Assembly: GCF_007858185.1 (NCBI RefSeq)
Contig: NZ_VFES01000002.1
Location: 434,001 to 498,000, forward strand
Length of the DNA: 64,000 nucleotides
Origin: Pseudomonas grimontii
Lineage (GTDB): Bacteria; Pseudomonadota; Gammaproteobacteria; Pseudomonadales; Pseudomonadaceae
Direction of reading: 5' to 3'
Part shown: positions 16,255 to 26,579 of the stretch, in pieces
How positions within the stretch are numbered: position 1 is the stretch's first letter
Layout: each line of letters starts with the position of its first letter
Position numbers and translations under genes: made by a program
The notes under the pieces: model-generated
Seen by the model: only the letters and a program-made list of their open reading frames with translations
The model's database searches: none
What the model was told of the DNA's origin: nothing

Positions 16255-17955
16255 TCAGAACAGGAAATACCGCTGCGCCATCGGCAACACCTCCGCCGGC
16301 TCACACCACAACAGCACACCATCGGCCTTGACCTGATAGGTCTGTGGATCCACCTCGATGTCCGGCAGGTAATCGTTGTGGATCAGGTCGGTTTTCTGCA
16401 CGTCGCGACACCCCTTCACCACCCCAATCTGCTTCTTCAGGCCCAGCGCTTGCGGCAAGCCTGCGTCCAGGGCTGCCTGGCTGATAAAGGTCAGGCTGGT
16501 GGCATGCAATGAGCTGCCGAAACTGGCGAACATCGGGCGGTAGTGCACCGGCTGCGGGGTGGGGATCGACGCATTGGCATCGCCCATCAGGCTGGAGGCA
16601 ATCGCGCCGCCCTTGAGGATCAGGGTCGGCTTGATGCCGAAAAACGCCGGGCGCCACAGCACCAGGTCAGCCCATTTACCCACCTCGATGGAGCCGACGA
16701 TATGGCTGATGCCATGGGTGATCGCCGGGTTGATGGTGTACTTGGCGATGTAGCGTTTGGCGCGGAAGTTGTCGTTGCCGGGGCCGTCGCCGGGCAGGGC
16801 GCCGCGCTGTTTTTTCATCTTGTCGGCGGTCTGCCAGGTGCGCGTGATCACTTCGCCCACGCGGCCCATGGCCTGGCTGTCGGAGCTGATCATCGAGAAC
16901 GCGCCGAGGTCATGCAGGATGTCTTCGGCGGCGATAGTTTCGCGGCGGATGCGGCTTTCGGCGAAGGCCACGTCTTCGGCGATGCTCGGGTCCAGGTGAT
17001 GGCAGACCATCAACATGTCCAGGTGCTCGTCGATGGTGTTGCGGGTGAACGGCCGCGTCGGGTTGGTGGAGCTGGGCAGCACGTTGGGGAAGCCACAGGC
17101 CTTGATGATGTCCGGCGCGTGGCCGCCCCCGGCGCCTTCGGTGTGGTAGGTGTGGATGGTGCGGCCCTTGAGCGCGGCCAGGGTGGTTTCGACAAAGCCG
17201 GATTCGTTGAGGGTGTCGCTGTGGATCGCCACCTGCACGTCGTACTGGTCGGCGACACTCAGGCAGTTGTCGATGCTGGCGGGTGTGGTGCCCCAGTCTT
17301 CATGCAGCTTCAAGCCGATGGCGCCGGCCTTGACCTGTTCGATCAACGGCTCGGGCAAGCTCGCGTTGCCCTTGCCGGTAAAACCGATGTTCATCGGGAA
17401 CGAGTCGCTGGCCTGCAGCATGCGCGCCAGGTGCCAAGGCCCGGACGTACAGGTGGTAGCGTTGGTGCCGGTGGCCGGCCCGGTGCCGCCGCCGATCATG
17501 GTGGTGACGCCGCTGGTCAGCGCCTCTTCGATTTGCTGCGGGCAGATGAAATGCACGTGGGAGTCGATACCGCCGGCGGTGAGGATCATGCCTTCACCGG
17601 CGATCACTTCGGTGCTGGCGCCGATGGCCATGGTCACGCCGGGCTGGATGTCCGGGTTGCCGGCCTTGCCGATCGCGTGAATGCGGCCGTTCTTCAAGCC
17701 GACGTCGGCCTTGACGATGCCCCAGTGATCGATGATCAGCGCGTTGGTGATCAGGGTGTCGACGACTTCATGGGCAAGCAATTGGCTCTGGCCCTGGCCG
17801 TCGCGGATCACTTTACCGCCGCCGAATTTGACTTCTTCGCCATAGACGGTGAAGTCCTGCTCGACTTCGACGAACAGCTCGGTGTCGGCCAGGCGGACCT
17901 TGTCACCGACGGTGGGGCCGTACATGTCGGCATATGCCTGACGATTGATTTTCAT
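16255..17955 (-). CDS. ureC: Urease alpha subunit UreC
   Basis: A 566-residue catalytic subunit. The dinickel ligands are all visible: His133 and His135 (DSHVHF), carbamylated Lys216 (GLKLHED), His245 (AIHSD), His271 ([10 protein letters not shown]) and Asp359 (SSDSQAMGR). Catalytic His319 or His320 lies in MVCHHLD. It hydrolyses urea to ammonia and carbamate in the cytoplasm as the (UreABC)3 complex. Last gene of the ureDAB-C run, separated from ureB by a repeat-filled gap of 116 bases, so its expression may be partly uncoupled from the rest. Confidence 0.98.
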   Translation of the reverse strand: MKINRQAYADMYGPTVGDKVRLADTELFVEVEQDFTVYGEEVKFGGGKVIRDGQGQSQLLAHEVVDTLITNALIIDHWGIVKADVGLKNGRIHAIGKAGNPDIQPGVTMAIGASTEVIAGEGMILTAGGIDSHVHFICPQQIEEALTSGVTTMIGGGTGPATGTNATTCTSGPWHLARMLQASDSFPMNIGFTGKGNASLPEPLIEQVKAGAIGLKLHEDWGTTPASIDNCLSVADQYDVQVAIHSDTLNESGFVETTLAALKGRTIHTYHTEGAGGGHAPDIIKACGFPNVLPSSTNPTRPFTRNTIDEHLDMLMVCHHLDPSIAEDVAFAESRIRRETIAAEDILHDLGAFSMISSDSQAMGRVGEVITRTWQTADKMKKQRGALPGDGPGNDNFRAKRYIAKYTINPAITHGISHIVGSIEVGKWADLVLWRPAFFGIKPTLILKGGAIASSLMGDANASIPTPQPVHYRPMFASFGSSLHATSLTFISQAALDAGLPQALGLKKQIGVVKGCRDVQKTDLIHNDYLPDIEVDPQTYQVKADGVLLWCEPAEVLPMAQRYFLF

Positions 17956-17970
17956 AGCCTCGTTCCTCGG

Positions 17971-18063
17971 TTATGAGCTTCCAGCTATAAGCTACAAGCC
18001 TCAAGTAAAAGCAAATGGGGCGCCGCAAACTGCTCTTTCTTGCAGCTTGCAGCTTGCAGCTCA
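17971..18063. repeat. Inverted repeat of the GCAAGCTGCAAG family (copy C)
   Basis: Left side AGCTATAAGCTACAAGCCTCAAGTAAAAGC split by small differences, right side CTTGCAGCTTGCAGCTTGCAGCTC. It sits between ureB and ureC inside the urease operon, where a hairpin could alter stability or readthrough of the ureC part of the message. Confidence 0.75.
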
Positions 18064-18071
18064 AAGCCGAC

Positions 18072-19425
<1,354 letters not shown>

Positions 19426-19434
19426 GGGCGTGCC

Positions 19435-19737
19435 TCACGCGATGGGTTGGTGGACGGTCACCAGTTTGGTGCCGTCGGGGAAGGTCGCTTCCACCTGGAT
19501 ATCCGGGATCATTTCCGGGATGCCTTCCATCACCTGTTCACGGCTGAGCAGGGTGGTGCCGTAGTGCATCAGGTCGGCCACGGTGCGGCCATCGCGGGCG
19601 CCTTCCATCAAGGCGGCGGAGATATAGGCGATGGTTTCCGGGTAGTTGAGCTTCACACCGCGCGCCAGGCGCCGTTCGGCCACCAAGCCTGCGGTGAAGA
19701 TCAGCAGTTTGTCTTTTTCCCGTGGGGTCAGGTCCAT
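19435..19737 (-). CDS. ureA: Urease gamma subunit UreA
   Basis: A 100-residue gamma subunit starting [20 protein letters not shown] and containing [21 protein letters not shown] and the C-terminal [18 protein letters not shown]. The three subunits are separate genes here, as in other Proteobacteria. It follows ureD after 145 bases that contain a REPIN, and precedes pat by 9 bases. Confidence 0.98.
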   Translation of the reverse strand: MDLTPREKDKLLIFTAGLVAERRLARGVKLNYPETIAYISAALMEGARDGRTVADLMHYGTTLLSREQVMEGIPEMIPDIQVEATFPDGTKLVTVHQPIA

Positions 19738-19784
19738 GGTTCAAGGTCCTTCAAACATCATTCATAAAAACACCGCAGATCCCC

Positions 19785-19873
19785 TGTGGGAGGGGGCTTG
19801 CCCCCGATAGGGCAGTGTCAGGCAATACCTCTGTCACTGACCCACCGCTATCGGGAGCAAGCCCCCTCCCACA
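19785..19873. repeat. REPIN between ureD and ureA
   Basis: Two inverted copies of a TGTGGGAGGGGGCTTGC...CCGAT element facing each other, 89 bases in all, forming a long imperfect hairpin. Flanking bases AGATC and GATCT extend the symmetry by five positions. Confidence 0.9.
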
Positions 19874-19882
19874 TGTTGATCT

Positions 19883-20722
19883 TCATGTGCTCCAGATTCG
19901 TGGTGCGACCGCCTCTCGCCCAAACATGGCGGGGCGTAACAATTTCCATAAATCAATCAACCATCCCCGCGCCTGCAGCGCTTCACTGGCCAGGCAGCGG
20001 GCGACCAGCAAACCGGGCAGTTGGGTCAGGTCGCCGCGCACGGCGTGGGGCAGGGCGCGGCAGTGTTCGAGTAATTCGGGTTCTATATCGCCGGTCACCA
20101 GCAGCGTGGCGAATACCGGTTGGCCGTCCAGGCCGATGGGCGAGTCGAGCAGACCGTCGGCGCCCACAATGCGCTGGCGCTCGTGCCAGAGCAACTGGCC
20201 GTCGCGGCGGATATCCAGGTGCGATTGAAAGTGCCCCAGGTCGAAGCGCTCGCCACTGGCCGGGCGCCCCAGGGCGATCACGTCCCAGTAGAACAGCCGG
20301 GCATCGCCGTGCAGGTCGATGCGGGTGCTGAGTTCGGCCTGGGCCGCGCTGAACACGATGGTTTCCTGGGGCAGCCATTCCAGGGTCGCGCCGGCTTCCA
20401 CGGTCAGGTCCAGCTGCTGAAACGCCGGGCCGCTGGCGCGATACCACTTGGCGGCGCCGGGACTGGTCAACTGGGCCCAGGCGCCCTCGGCGACATGCGC
20501 GCGGATGTCCAGGCGATCACCGCCGGCAATCCCGCCAGGTGGGTGCACGATGATGTGCTGGCACACCTCGGGGCCTTCGGCGTACAGGTGCTTTTGCACG
20601 CGCAGCGGGCCGAGGTGGCGGCGCATCACCGGGCGCGTGGTGTCGCCGAAACGCGCGTAGCCGAGTTCCAGCTCGGCGTGCCAGCTGGGGGTGAACAGGG
20701 CAGGGGAAACGGGCAGGTTCAT
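19883..20722 (-). CDS. ureD: Urease accessory protein UreD
   Basis: A 279-residue UreD/UreH protein with the typical N-terminal [19 protein letters not shown], the central [14 protein letters not shown] and the [12 protein letters not shown] segment. UreD binds apo-urease and recruits UreF and UreG; a channel through it is thought to carry nickel. It starts 33 bases after urtE, so uptake and hydrolysis genes probably share transcripts. Confidence 0.95.
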   Translation of the reverse strand: MNLPVSPALFTPSWHAELELGYARFGDTTRPVMRRHLGPLRVQKHLYAEGPEVCQHIIVHPPGGIAGGDRLDIRAHVAEGAWAQLTSPGAAKWYRASGPAFQQLDLTVEAGATLEWLPQETIVFSAAQAELSTRIDLHGDARLFYWDVIALGRPASGERFDLGHFQSHLDIRRDGQLLWHERQRIVGADGLLDSPIGLDGQPVFATLLVTGDIEPELLEHCRALPHAVRGDLTQLPGLLVARCLASEALQARGWLIDLWKLLRPAMFGREAVAPRIWST

Positions 20723-20755
20723 GGTTTCTTGTGCTTATCGTCAGGACGCTACAGG

Positions 20756-21454
20756 TTAGATGGTAACCAAACCGCGCACACCCTCGCTTTCCATATTTTC
20801 GCCGCGGCCCTGCTGGACGATTTCCCCGCGCGACATCACCAGGTACTGGTCGGCCAACTCGGCGGCAAAGTCGTAGAACTGCTCCACCAACAGGATCGCC
20901 ATGTCGCCGCGCGCCGCGAGTTTCTTGATCACTGCGCCGATCTCCTTGATTACCGACGGCTGGATGCCTTCGGTGGGCTCATCGAGGATCAACAGGCGCG
21001 GGCGGCTGGCCAGGGCGCGGCCGATGGCCAACTGTTGCTGCTGGCCGCCGGACAAATCGCCGCCGCGCCGGTGCTTCATTTGCAGCAAGACCGGGAACAG
21101 CTCGTAGATGAATGCGGGCACCTGCTTGGCTTCGGAACCGGGAAAACGCGACAGTCCCATCAGCAGGTTTTCTTCCACCGTCAGCCGCCCGAAAATCTCC
21201 CGCCCCTGGGGCACGTAGGCGATGCCGGCGTGCACGCGCTGGTGTGGCTTGAAGCCGGTGATGGCCTTGCCTTCCCAGTTCACCACGCCTTCTTTGGCTG
21301 GCAGCAAACCCATCAGGCACTTGAGCAGGGTGGTCTTGCCCACGCCGTTACGGCCGAGCAGGCAGGTGACTTCGCCGATCTTCACGTCAAAGGACAGCCC
21401 GCGCAGGATGTGGCTACCGCCGTAGTATTGGTGCAGGTGTTGTACTTGTAGCAT
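20756..21454 (-). CDS. urtE: Urea ABC transporter ATP-binding subunit UrtE
   Basis: A 232-residue ABC ATPase of the branched-chain amino acid transporter type: Walker A GRNGVGKTT, signature LSGGQQQQL and Walker B LLILDEPTEGIQPS. UrtE pairs with UrtD to power high-affinity urea import through UrtB and UrtC. Last of the five urt genes, next to ureD. The ribosome site GGAG precedes the ATG. Confidence 0.95.
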   Translation of the reverse strand: MLQVQHLHQYYGGSHILRGLSFDVKIGEVTCLLGRNGVGKTTLLKCLMGLLPAKEGVVNWEGKAITGFKPHQRVHAGIAYVPQGREIFGRLTVEENLLMGLSRFPGSEAKQVPAFIYELFPVLLQMKHRRGGDLSGGQQQQLAIGRALASRPRLLILDEPTEGIQPSVIKEIGAVIKKLAARGDMAILLVEQFYDFAAELADQYLVMSRGEIVQQGRGENMESEGVRGLVTI

Positions 21455-21471
21455 TGGAACTCCGTTAGTTG

Positions 21472-21549
21472 GGCTTCAAGCGGCAAGCTTCAAGCTGCAA
21501 GTAAGAGCGGGCGGATGCCTGCTTTGCTTTAACTTGCCGCTTGAAGCTT
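21472..21549. repeat. Inverted repeat of the GCAAGCTGCAAG family (copy D)
   Basis: Left arm GCTTCAAGCGGCAAGCTTC, right arm ACTTGCCGCTTGAAGCTT, between urtD and urtE. The symmetrical arms GCTTCAAGCGGCAAG and CTTGCCGCTTGAAGC are exact complements. It interrupts an otherwise tightly packed operon. Confidence 0.85.
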
Positions 21550-21572
21550 TTGGCTCGAAGCTGGCCGATGTG

Positions 21573-22394
21573 TCACCGTCCCAAATACACTTCAATAACC
21601 CGCTCATCGACCTGCACCTGTTCCAGCGACCCTTCGGCCAGCACGCTGCCCTGGTGCAACACGGTCACGTGGTCGGCAATCGAGCCGACAAAGCCCATGT
21701 CGTGTTCCACCACCATCAACGAATGCTTGCCCGCCAGGCGCTTGAACAGTTCGGCGGTGAATTCGGTTTCGGCGTCGGTCATGCCCGCCACCGGTTCGTC
21801 CAGCAGCAACAGTTGCGGGTCTTGCATCAACAGCATGCCGATTTCCAGGAACTGCTTTTGCCCGTGGGAGAGCAGCCCGGCGGGCCGATGCACCGAGGTG
21901 GTCAGGCGGATGGTATCGAGCACTTCATCGATACGATCCTTTTGCTCACCGCTCAGGCGCGCACGCAGGCTGGCCCACACCGACTTGTCGGTCTTCTGCG
22001 CCAGCTCCAGGTTTTCGAACACGCTCAGGGCTTCGAACACCGTGGGTTTCTGGAACTTGCGGCCGATGCCGGCCTGGGCGATCTGCACTTCGCTCATGCT
22101 GGTCAAATCCAGGGTTTCGCCAAACCAGGCCTTGCCGTGGCTGGGCCGGGTCTTGCCGGTGATCACGTCCATCAGCGTGGTCTTGCCCGCGCCGTTGGGG
22201 CCGATGATGCAGCGCAATTCGCCGACGCCGATGTACAGGTTCAAGTCGTTGAGCGCCTTGAAACCGTCGAAGCTGACGCTGATGTCTTCAAGGGTCAGGA
22301 TGGTGCCGTGGCGGGTGTTCAGGCCGGCGCCCGCGGCCTGGCCGATGCCGATTGCATCGCGGCCGCTGCCCGCATCAAAAATAGGTTCGAGCAT
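21573..22394 (-). CDS. urtD: Urea ABC transporter ATP-binding subunit UrtD
   Basis: A 273-residue ABC ATPase with Walker A GPNGAGKTT, signature LSHGQKQFLEIG and Walker B LLLLDEPVAGM. The start at 22394 (MLEPIFDAGSG) is chosen because GAGGA lies just upstream; an ATG at 22406 that overlaps the urtC stop is the alternative. Partner of UrtE. Confidence 0.94.
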   Translation of the reverse strand: MLEPIFDAGSGRDAIGIGQAAGAGLNTRHGTILTLEDISVSFDGFKALNDLNLYIGVGELRCIIGPNGAGKTTLMDVITGKTRPSHGKAWFGETLDLTSMSEVQIAQAGIGRKFQKPTVFEALSVFENLELAQKTDKSVWASLRARLSGEQKDRIDEVLDTIRLTTSVHRPAGLLSHGQKQFLEIGMLLMQDPQLLLLDEPVAGMTDAETEFTAELFKRLAGKHSLMVVEHDMGFVGSIADHVTVLHQGSVLAEGSLEQVQVDERVIEVYLGR

Positions 22395-22402
22395 GACGTT
22401 CC

Positions 22403-23470
22403 TCATTTCTTCAGCAGGCCGATAACGCCCTTGGGCAAATACAGGGTGACGATGATGAACAGCGCCCCGAGGAAGAACAGCCAGTACTCCGGGAAGGCCA
22501 CGGTGAACCAGCTCTTCATGCCATTGACCACGCCCGCGCCGAGCAACGGCCCGATCAGCGTGCCACGCCCGCCCAGGGCCACCCATACGGCGGCTTCGAT
22601 GGAGTTGGTCGGCGACATTTCACTTGGGTTGATGATGCCCACTTGCGGCACATACAACGCGCCTGCCAAGCCGCACAGCACCGCGCTCAACACCCACACG
22701 AACAGCTTGAAGCCGCGCGGGTCGTAGCCACAGAACATCAGGCGGTTCTCGGCATCGCGCAGGGCGGTCAGCACCCGGCCGAACTTGCTCTGGGCCAGGC
22801 GCCAGCCGATGTACAGGCTCGCCACCAACAACACTACCGTGGCCACGAACAGCACGGCCCGTGTGCCCGGTTCGGTAATGCCGAAACCGAGGATGCTGCG
22901 GAAGTTGGTGAAGCCGTTATTGCCACCGAACCCGGTCTCGTTGCGAAAGAACAACAGCATCCCGGCAAAGGTCAGCGCCTGGGTCATGATCGAGAAATAC
23001 ACGCCCTTGATCCGCGAGCGGAACGCGAAAAAACCGAACACCAGCGCCAGCACGCCCGGCGCCAGCACCACCAGGCACAGGGCCCAGAGGAAGTGCTCGG
23101 TGCCGACCCAATACCAGGGCAATTCGGTCCACGACAAAAACGTCATGAACGCCGGCAGCTCGTCGCCGGACGCCTGGCGCATCAGGTACATGCCCATGGC
23201 GTAGCCGCCGAGGGCAAAGAACAGGCCGTGGCCCAGGGACAACATCCCCGCGTAACCCCACACCAGGTCCAGGGCCAGGGCGACGATGGCGTAGCAGAGG
23301 ATCTTGCCCACCAGGGTCAGGGTGTAGGCCGATACATGCAGCGGGTTTTCCGGCGACAGCAGCGAACACAACGGCAGGGCCAGCAGCAACAACAGCACCA
23401 CCGCGCCGACTGCGATCGTCACCTTGGGGCCGGCCTTTTGTGCGGCTGTGAGCATCAATGGCTGGTTCAT
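22403..23470 (-). CDS. urtC: Urea ABC transporter permease UrtC
   Basis: A 355-residue LivM-type permease with about ten membrane segments. The start is the ATG at 23470, which overlaps the urtB stop by one base (TGATG); the frame extends far upstream but only as antisense of urtB coding. It forms the urea channel with UrtB in the inner membrane. Confidence 0.94.
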   Translation of the reverse strand: MNQPLMLTAAQKAGPKVTIAVGAVVLLLLLALPLCSLLSPENPLHVSAYTLTLVGKILCYAIVALALDLVWGYAGMLSLGHGLFFALGGYAMGMYLMRQASGDELPAFMTFLSWTELPWYWVGTEHFLWALCLVVLAPGVLALVFGFFAFRSRIKGVYFSIMTQALTFAGMLLFFRNETGFGGNNGFTNFRSILGFGITEPGTRAVLFVATVVLLVASLYIGWRLAQSKFGRVLTALRDAENRLMFCGYDPRGFKLFVWVLSAVLCGLAGALYVPQVGIINPSEMSPTNSIEAAVWVALGGRGTLIGPLLGAGVVNGMKSWFTVAFPEYWLFFLGALFIIVTLYLPKGVIGLLKK

Positions 23471-24972
23471 CAGTCGATCACCCGTCCTTTCAGTGCGAAG
23501 AGTCCCTGCGGGCGTTTCTGGATAAACAGAATGATCAGCGCGAGGATCAGGATCTTGCCGAGCACGGCACCGATCTGCGGTTCCAGAATCTTGTTGGCAA
23601 TGCCTAAACCGAAGGCCGCCGTGACGCTGCCGGCCAACTGCCCAACACCGCCGAGCACCACCACCAGGAACGAGTCGATGATGTAGCTCTGGCCCAGGTC
23701 CGGGCCGACGTTGCCGATCTGGCTCAGCGCCACACCGCCCAGCCCGGCGATGCCGGAGCCCAGGCCAAACGCGAGCATGTCCACACGCCCGGTGGGCACG
23801 CCGCAGCAGGCGGCCATGTTGCGGTTCTGGGTGACGGCGCGCACGTTGAGCCCCAGGCGGGTCTTGTTCAGCAGCAGCCAGGTCAGCACCACCACGAACA
23901 GCGCAAAGGCGATGATCACGATGCGGTTGTACGGCAGCACCAGGTTGGGCAGCACTTGAATGCCGCCGGACAGCCACTGCGGGTTGGCCACCTCGACGTT
24001 CTGCGCACCAAACACCAGGCGCACCAGTTGGATCAGCATCAGGCTGATGCCCCAGGTGGCGAGCAGGGTTTCCAATGGCCGCCCGTACAGGTGACGAATC
24101 ACCGTGCGTTCCAGGGCCATGCCGATGGCGGCGGTGACGAAGAACGCCACCGGCAGCGCGATCAGCGGGTAGAACTCGATGGCTTGTGGCACATAACGCT
24201 GCATCAGCAACTGCACCACATAGGTGGAGTAGGCGCCGAGCATCAGCATTTCGCCGTGGGCCATGTTGATCACACCGAGCAGGCCGAAGGTGATCGCCAA
24301 ACCCAGGGCCGCCAGCAGCAGGATCGATCCCAGGGACATGCCGCTGAAGGCCTGGCCGAGGATCTCACCCATCATCAGTTTGCGTTTGACCTGGGCCAGG
24401 CTGGTCTCGGCGGCGGTGTGCACGCCCGCATCGGTTTCCACGCCGGGCGCCAGCAGCGCTTCGAGGCGTGTGCGGGCCAGCGGGTCGCCGGTGCTGCCGA
24501 GCAAACGCACGGCTGCCAGGCGTACAACCGGGTCGGTGTCGACCAGTTGCAGGTTGGCCAGGGCCAGGCTGAGGGCGGTGTGTACGTCCTCGTCGGTCTC
24601 GGCGGCGACCTGCTGGTCGAGGAATTTGAGCTGCGCAGGTTGCGCGCTTTTTTGCAGGGTTTGCGCAGCGGCCAGGCGCACCTTGGGGTCGGCGGCGAGC
24701 AGTTGCTGGCTGGCTTGTACGTTATCGATCAGGCCGCGCAGGCGGTTGTTCAGGCGCACGGTCCTGGTTTCGCCGTTGAGCGTGAGCTGGCCTTGTTGCA
24801 GGGCGTCCACCAACTCGATGCGCGCCGGGTCGGGCTGGGCGGCCCAGTCCTGGAGCAGCTTGGCTTGTTGCGTCGGGTTGGCGGCCAGGAAATCTTCGGC
24901 GTCGCCTGCATGTGCCGCCAAAGGCAGTAACAGCAGCAATGCCAGGAAGTAGCGATTGAGGGCAGTGGGCAT
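23470..24972 (-). CDS. urtB: Urea ABC transporter permease UrtB
   Basis: A 500-residue protein: signal peptide (ending AAHAGDAEDF), an extra periplasmic N-terminal domain of roughly 180 residues with Ala/Leu-rich, HEAT-like repeats, then a LivH-type permease domain (LGLAITFGLLGVINMAHGEM). The extended N-terminus is normal for proteobacterial UrtB. The ATG at 24972 is preferred over an upstream TTG. Confidence 0.94.
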   Translation of the reverse strand: MPTALNRYFLALLLLLPLAAHAGDAEDFLAANPTQQAKLLQDWAAQPDPARIELVDALQQGQLTLNGETRTVRLNNRLRGLIDNVQASQQLLAADPKVRLAAAQTLQKSAQPAQLKFLDQQVAAETDEDVHTALSLALANLQLVDTDPVVRLAAVRLLGSTGDPLARTRLEALLAPGVETDAGVHTAAETSLAQVKRKLMMGEILGQAFSGMSLGSILLLAALGLAITFGLLGVINMAHGEMLMLGAYSTYVVQLLMQRYVPQAIEFYPLIALPVAFFVTAAIGMALERTVIRHLYGRPLETLLATWGISLMLIQLVRLVFGAQNVEVANPQWLSGGIQVLPNLVLPYNRIVIIAFALFVVVLTWLLLNKTRLGLNVRAVTQNRNMAACCGVPTGRVDMLAFGLGSGIAGLGGVALSQIGNVGPDLGQSYIIDSFLVVVLGGVGQLAGSVTAAFGLGIANKILEPQIGAVLGKILILALIILFIQKRPQGLFALKGRVID

Positions 24973-25001
24973 AAACAAATGTCCTAGTCATGCGCGGACA
25001 G

Positions 25002-25090
25002 TGTGGGAGGGGGCTTGCCCCCGATAGCGGTGTGGCAGGGAGTGCATCTGTCACTGATCTACCGCAATCGGGGGCAAGCCCCCTCCCACA
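25002..25090. repeat. REPIN between urtA and urtB
   Basis: Facing copies of TGTGGGAGGGGGCTTGCCCC and its inverse, 89 bases in total. It lies in the gap after the high-abundance binding-protein gene urtA, where a stable hairpin could raise the level of urtA message relative to the permease genes. Confidence 0.9.
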
Positions 25091-25108
25091 TTTGGCCTGT
25101 GGTGAGAC

Positions 25109-26374
25109 TTAGTTGCTCTTCACTGCGTAGTCCGGCTTCTTGTCATTGCCAGGAATGTACGGGCTCCACGGCTGCGCCCGGATCGGCTCCTGGGTCTGCC
25201 ACACCACCGAGAACTGCCCATCGGACTGGATCTCGCCGATCATCACCGGCTTGTGCAGGTGGTGGTTGGTCTTGTCCATGGTCAAGGTAAAGCCCGACGG
25301 CGCGGCGAAGGTCTGGCCGGCCAGCGCTTCACGCACTTTGTCGACGTCGGTGGACTTGGCTTTCTCCGCCGCCTGCGCCCACATGTGGATGCCCACGTAG
25401 GTGGCTTCCATCGGGTCGTTGGTCACGGCTTTGTCCGCGCCCGGCAGGTTGTGTTTCTTGGCGTAGGCTTTCCAGTCGGCGACGAACTTTTTGTTTACCG
25501 GGTTCTCCACCGACTGGAAGTAGTTCCAGGCCGCCAGGTTGCCCACCAACGGCTTGGTGTCGATGCCGCGCAGTTCTTCTTCACCCACGGAGAACGCTAC
25601 CACCGGTACGTCGGTCGCCTTCAAACCCTGGTTGGCCAGCTCTTTGTAGAACGGCACGTTGGAGTCGCCGTTCACGGTGGAGATCACCGCCGTCTTGCCG
25701 CCAGCGGAGAACTTCTTGATGTTGGCGACAATGGTCTGGTAGTCGGCGTGGCCGAACGGGGTGTAGACCTCTTCGATGTCCTTGTCCGCGACGCCTTTGG
25801 AGTGCAGGAACGAGCGCAGGATCTTGTTGGTGGTGCGCGGGTACACGTAGTCGGTACCGAGCAGGAAGAAGCGTTTGGCGCTGCCGCCTTCTTCGCTCAT
25901 CAGGTATTCCACCGCCGGGATCGCCTGCTGGTTTGGTGCCGCACCGGTGTAGAACACGTTTGGCGACATCTCTTCGCCTTCGTATTGCACCGGGTAGAAC
26001 AGCAGGCCGTTAAGTTCTTCGAACACCGGCAATACCGATTTACGCGACACCGAGGTCCAGCAGCCGAATACCACGGCGACCTTGTCCTGGGTCAGCAACT
26101 GGCGGCCCTTTTCGGCGAAGAGCGGCCAGTTCGACGCGGGGTCGACCACCACGGGCTCCAGCATCTTGCCATTCACCCCACCCTTGGCGTTGATCTCGTC
26201 GATGGTCATCAACGCCATGTCTTTGAGCGACGTTTCGGAGATGGCCATGGTGCCGGACAGCGAGTGCAGGATGCCGACCTTGATGGTCTCGGCGGCCTGG
26301 ATAGTCCAGGTCATGCCCATGGCGGCAATGGATGCCGACAAAGTGAAAGCCTTGATCAAGCTGCGACGCTTCAT
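25109..26374 (-). CDS. urtA: Urea ABC transporter substrate-binding protein UrtA
   Basis: A 421-residue periplasmic binding protein of the branched-chain amino acid type with a Tat-like leader (MKRRSLIKAF, hydrophobic core, cleavage near IQAAE). Segments VGILHSLSGTMAISE and FYPVQYEGEEMSPNVFYTGAAPNQQ are typical of UrtA/amide-urea binding proteins. It captures urea in the periplasm for UrtBCDE. First gene of the urt-ure run and preceded by a sigma-54 promoter. Confidence 0.95.
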   Translation of the reverse strand: MKRRSLIKAFTLSASIAAMGMTWTIQAAETIKVGILHSLSGTMAISETSLKDMALMTIDEINAKGGVNGKMLEPVVVDPASNWPLFAEKGRQLLTQDKVAVVFGCWTSVSRKSVLPVFEELNGLLFYPVQYEGEEMSPNVFYTGAAPNQQAIPAVEYLMSEEGGSAKRFFLLGTDYVYPRTTNKILRSFLHSKGVADKDIEEVYTPFGHADYQTIVANIKKFSAGGKTAVISTVNGDSNVPFYKELANQGLKATDVPVVAFSVGEEELRGIDTKPLVGNLAAWNYFQSVENPVNKKFVADWKAYAKKHNLPGADKAVTNDPMEATYVGIHMWAQAAEKAKSTDVDKVREALAGQTFAAPSGFTLTMDKTNHHLHKPVMIGEIQSDGQFSVVWQTQEPIRAQPWSPYIPGNDKKPDYAVKSN

Positions 26375-26427
26375 GGTGCGATCTCCGAGTGCCTAAGTGT
26401 TGTTGTGGGTCAGATACTGGAGTGATT

Positions 26428-26443
26428 GCAAAGGCTGTGCCTG
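26428..26443 (-). promoter_or_regulatory. Sigma-54 promoter of urtA
   Basis: On the minus strand AGGCACAGCCTTTGCA matches the sigma-54 consensus TGGCAC-N5-TTGCA with exact GG-N10-GC spacing. Predicted transcription start is near 26417, giving a leader of about 43 bases to the urtA ATG. Confidence 0.75.
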
Positions 26444-26537
26444 CTTGGATCAGCCTTTGAATCCTGCGGTGCGCACCGCGAGGCGCGCCAGACCCTGCAC
26501 CGATTCGGCGCCTGGATCTGACGATGGTGCGCAACGG

Positions 26538-26552
26538 GCACCGCGCTGGTGC
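26538..26552. promoter_or_regulatory. NtrC-like enhancer site upstream of urtA
   Basis: Perfect palindrome GCACC-N5-GGTGC, the NtrC half-site pair with correct spacing, about 128 bases upstream of the predicted start. Together with the sigma-54 boxes it indicates nitrogen-limitation control by NtrB/NtrC. Confidence 0.7.
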
Positions 26553-26579
26553 GTTAGCGTGGGATTGGCACTGCCTGAC

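Noticed and set aside
16543..17976. 477-codon plus-strand frame across ureC
   Set aside because: Antisense to ureC, whose active-site residues are all intact; composition (His/Val/Asp-rich) is typical of antisense GC-rich frames.
19785..19873. Reading REPIN doublets as CRISPR repeats
   Set aside because: They are isolated, palindromic and scattered through the window with no regular spacing or cas genes.
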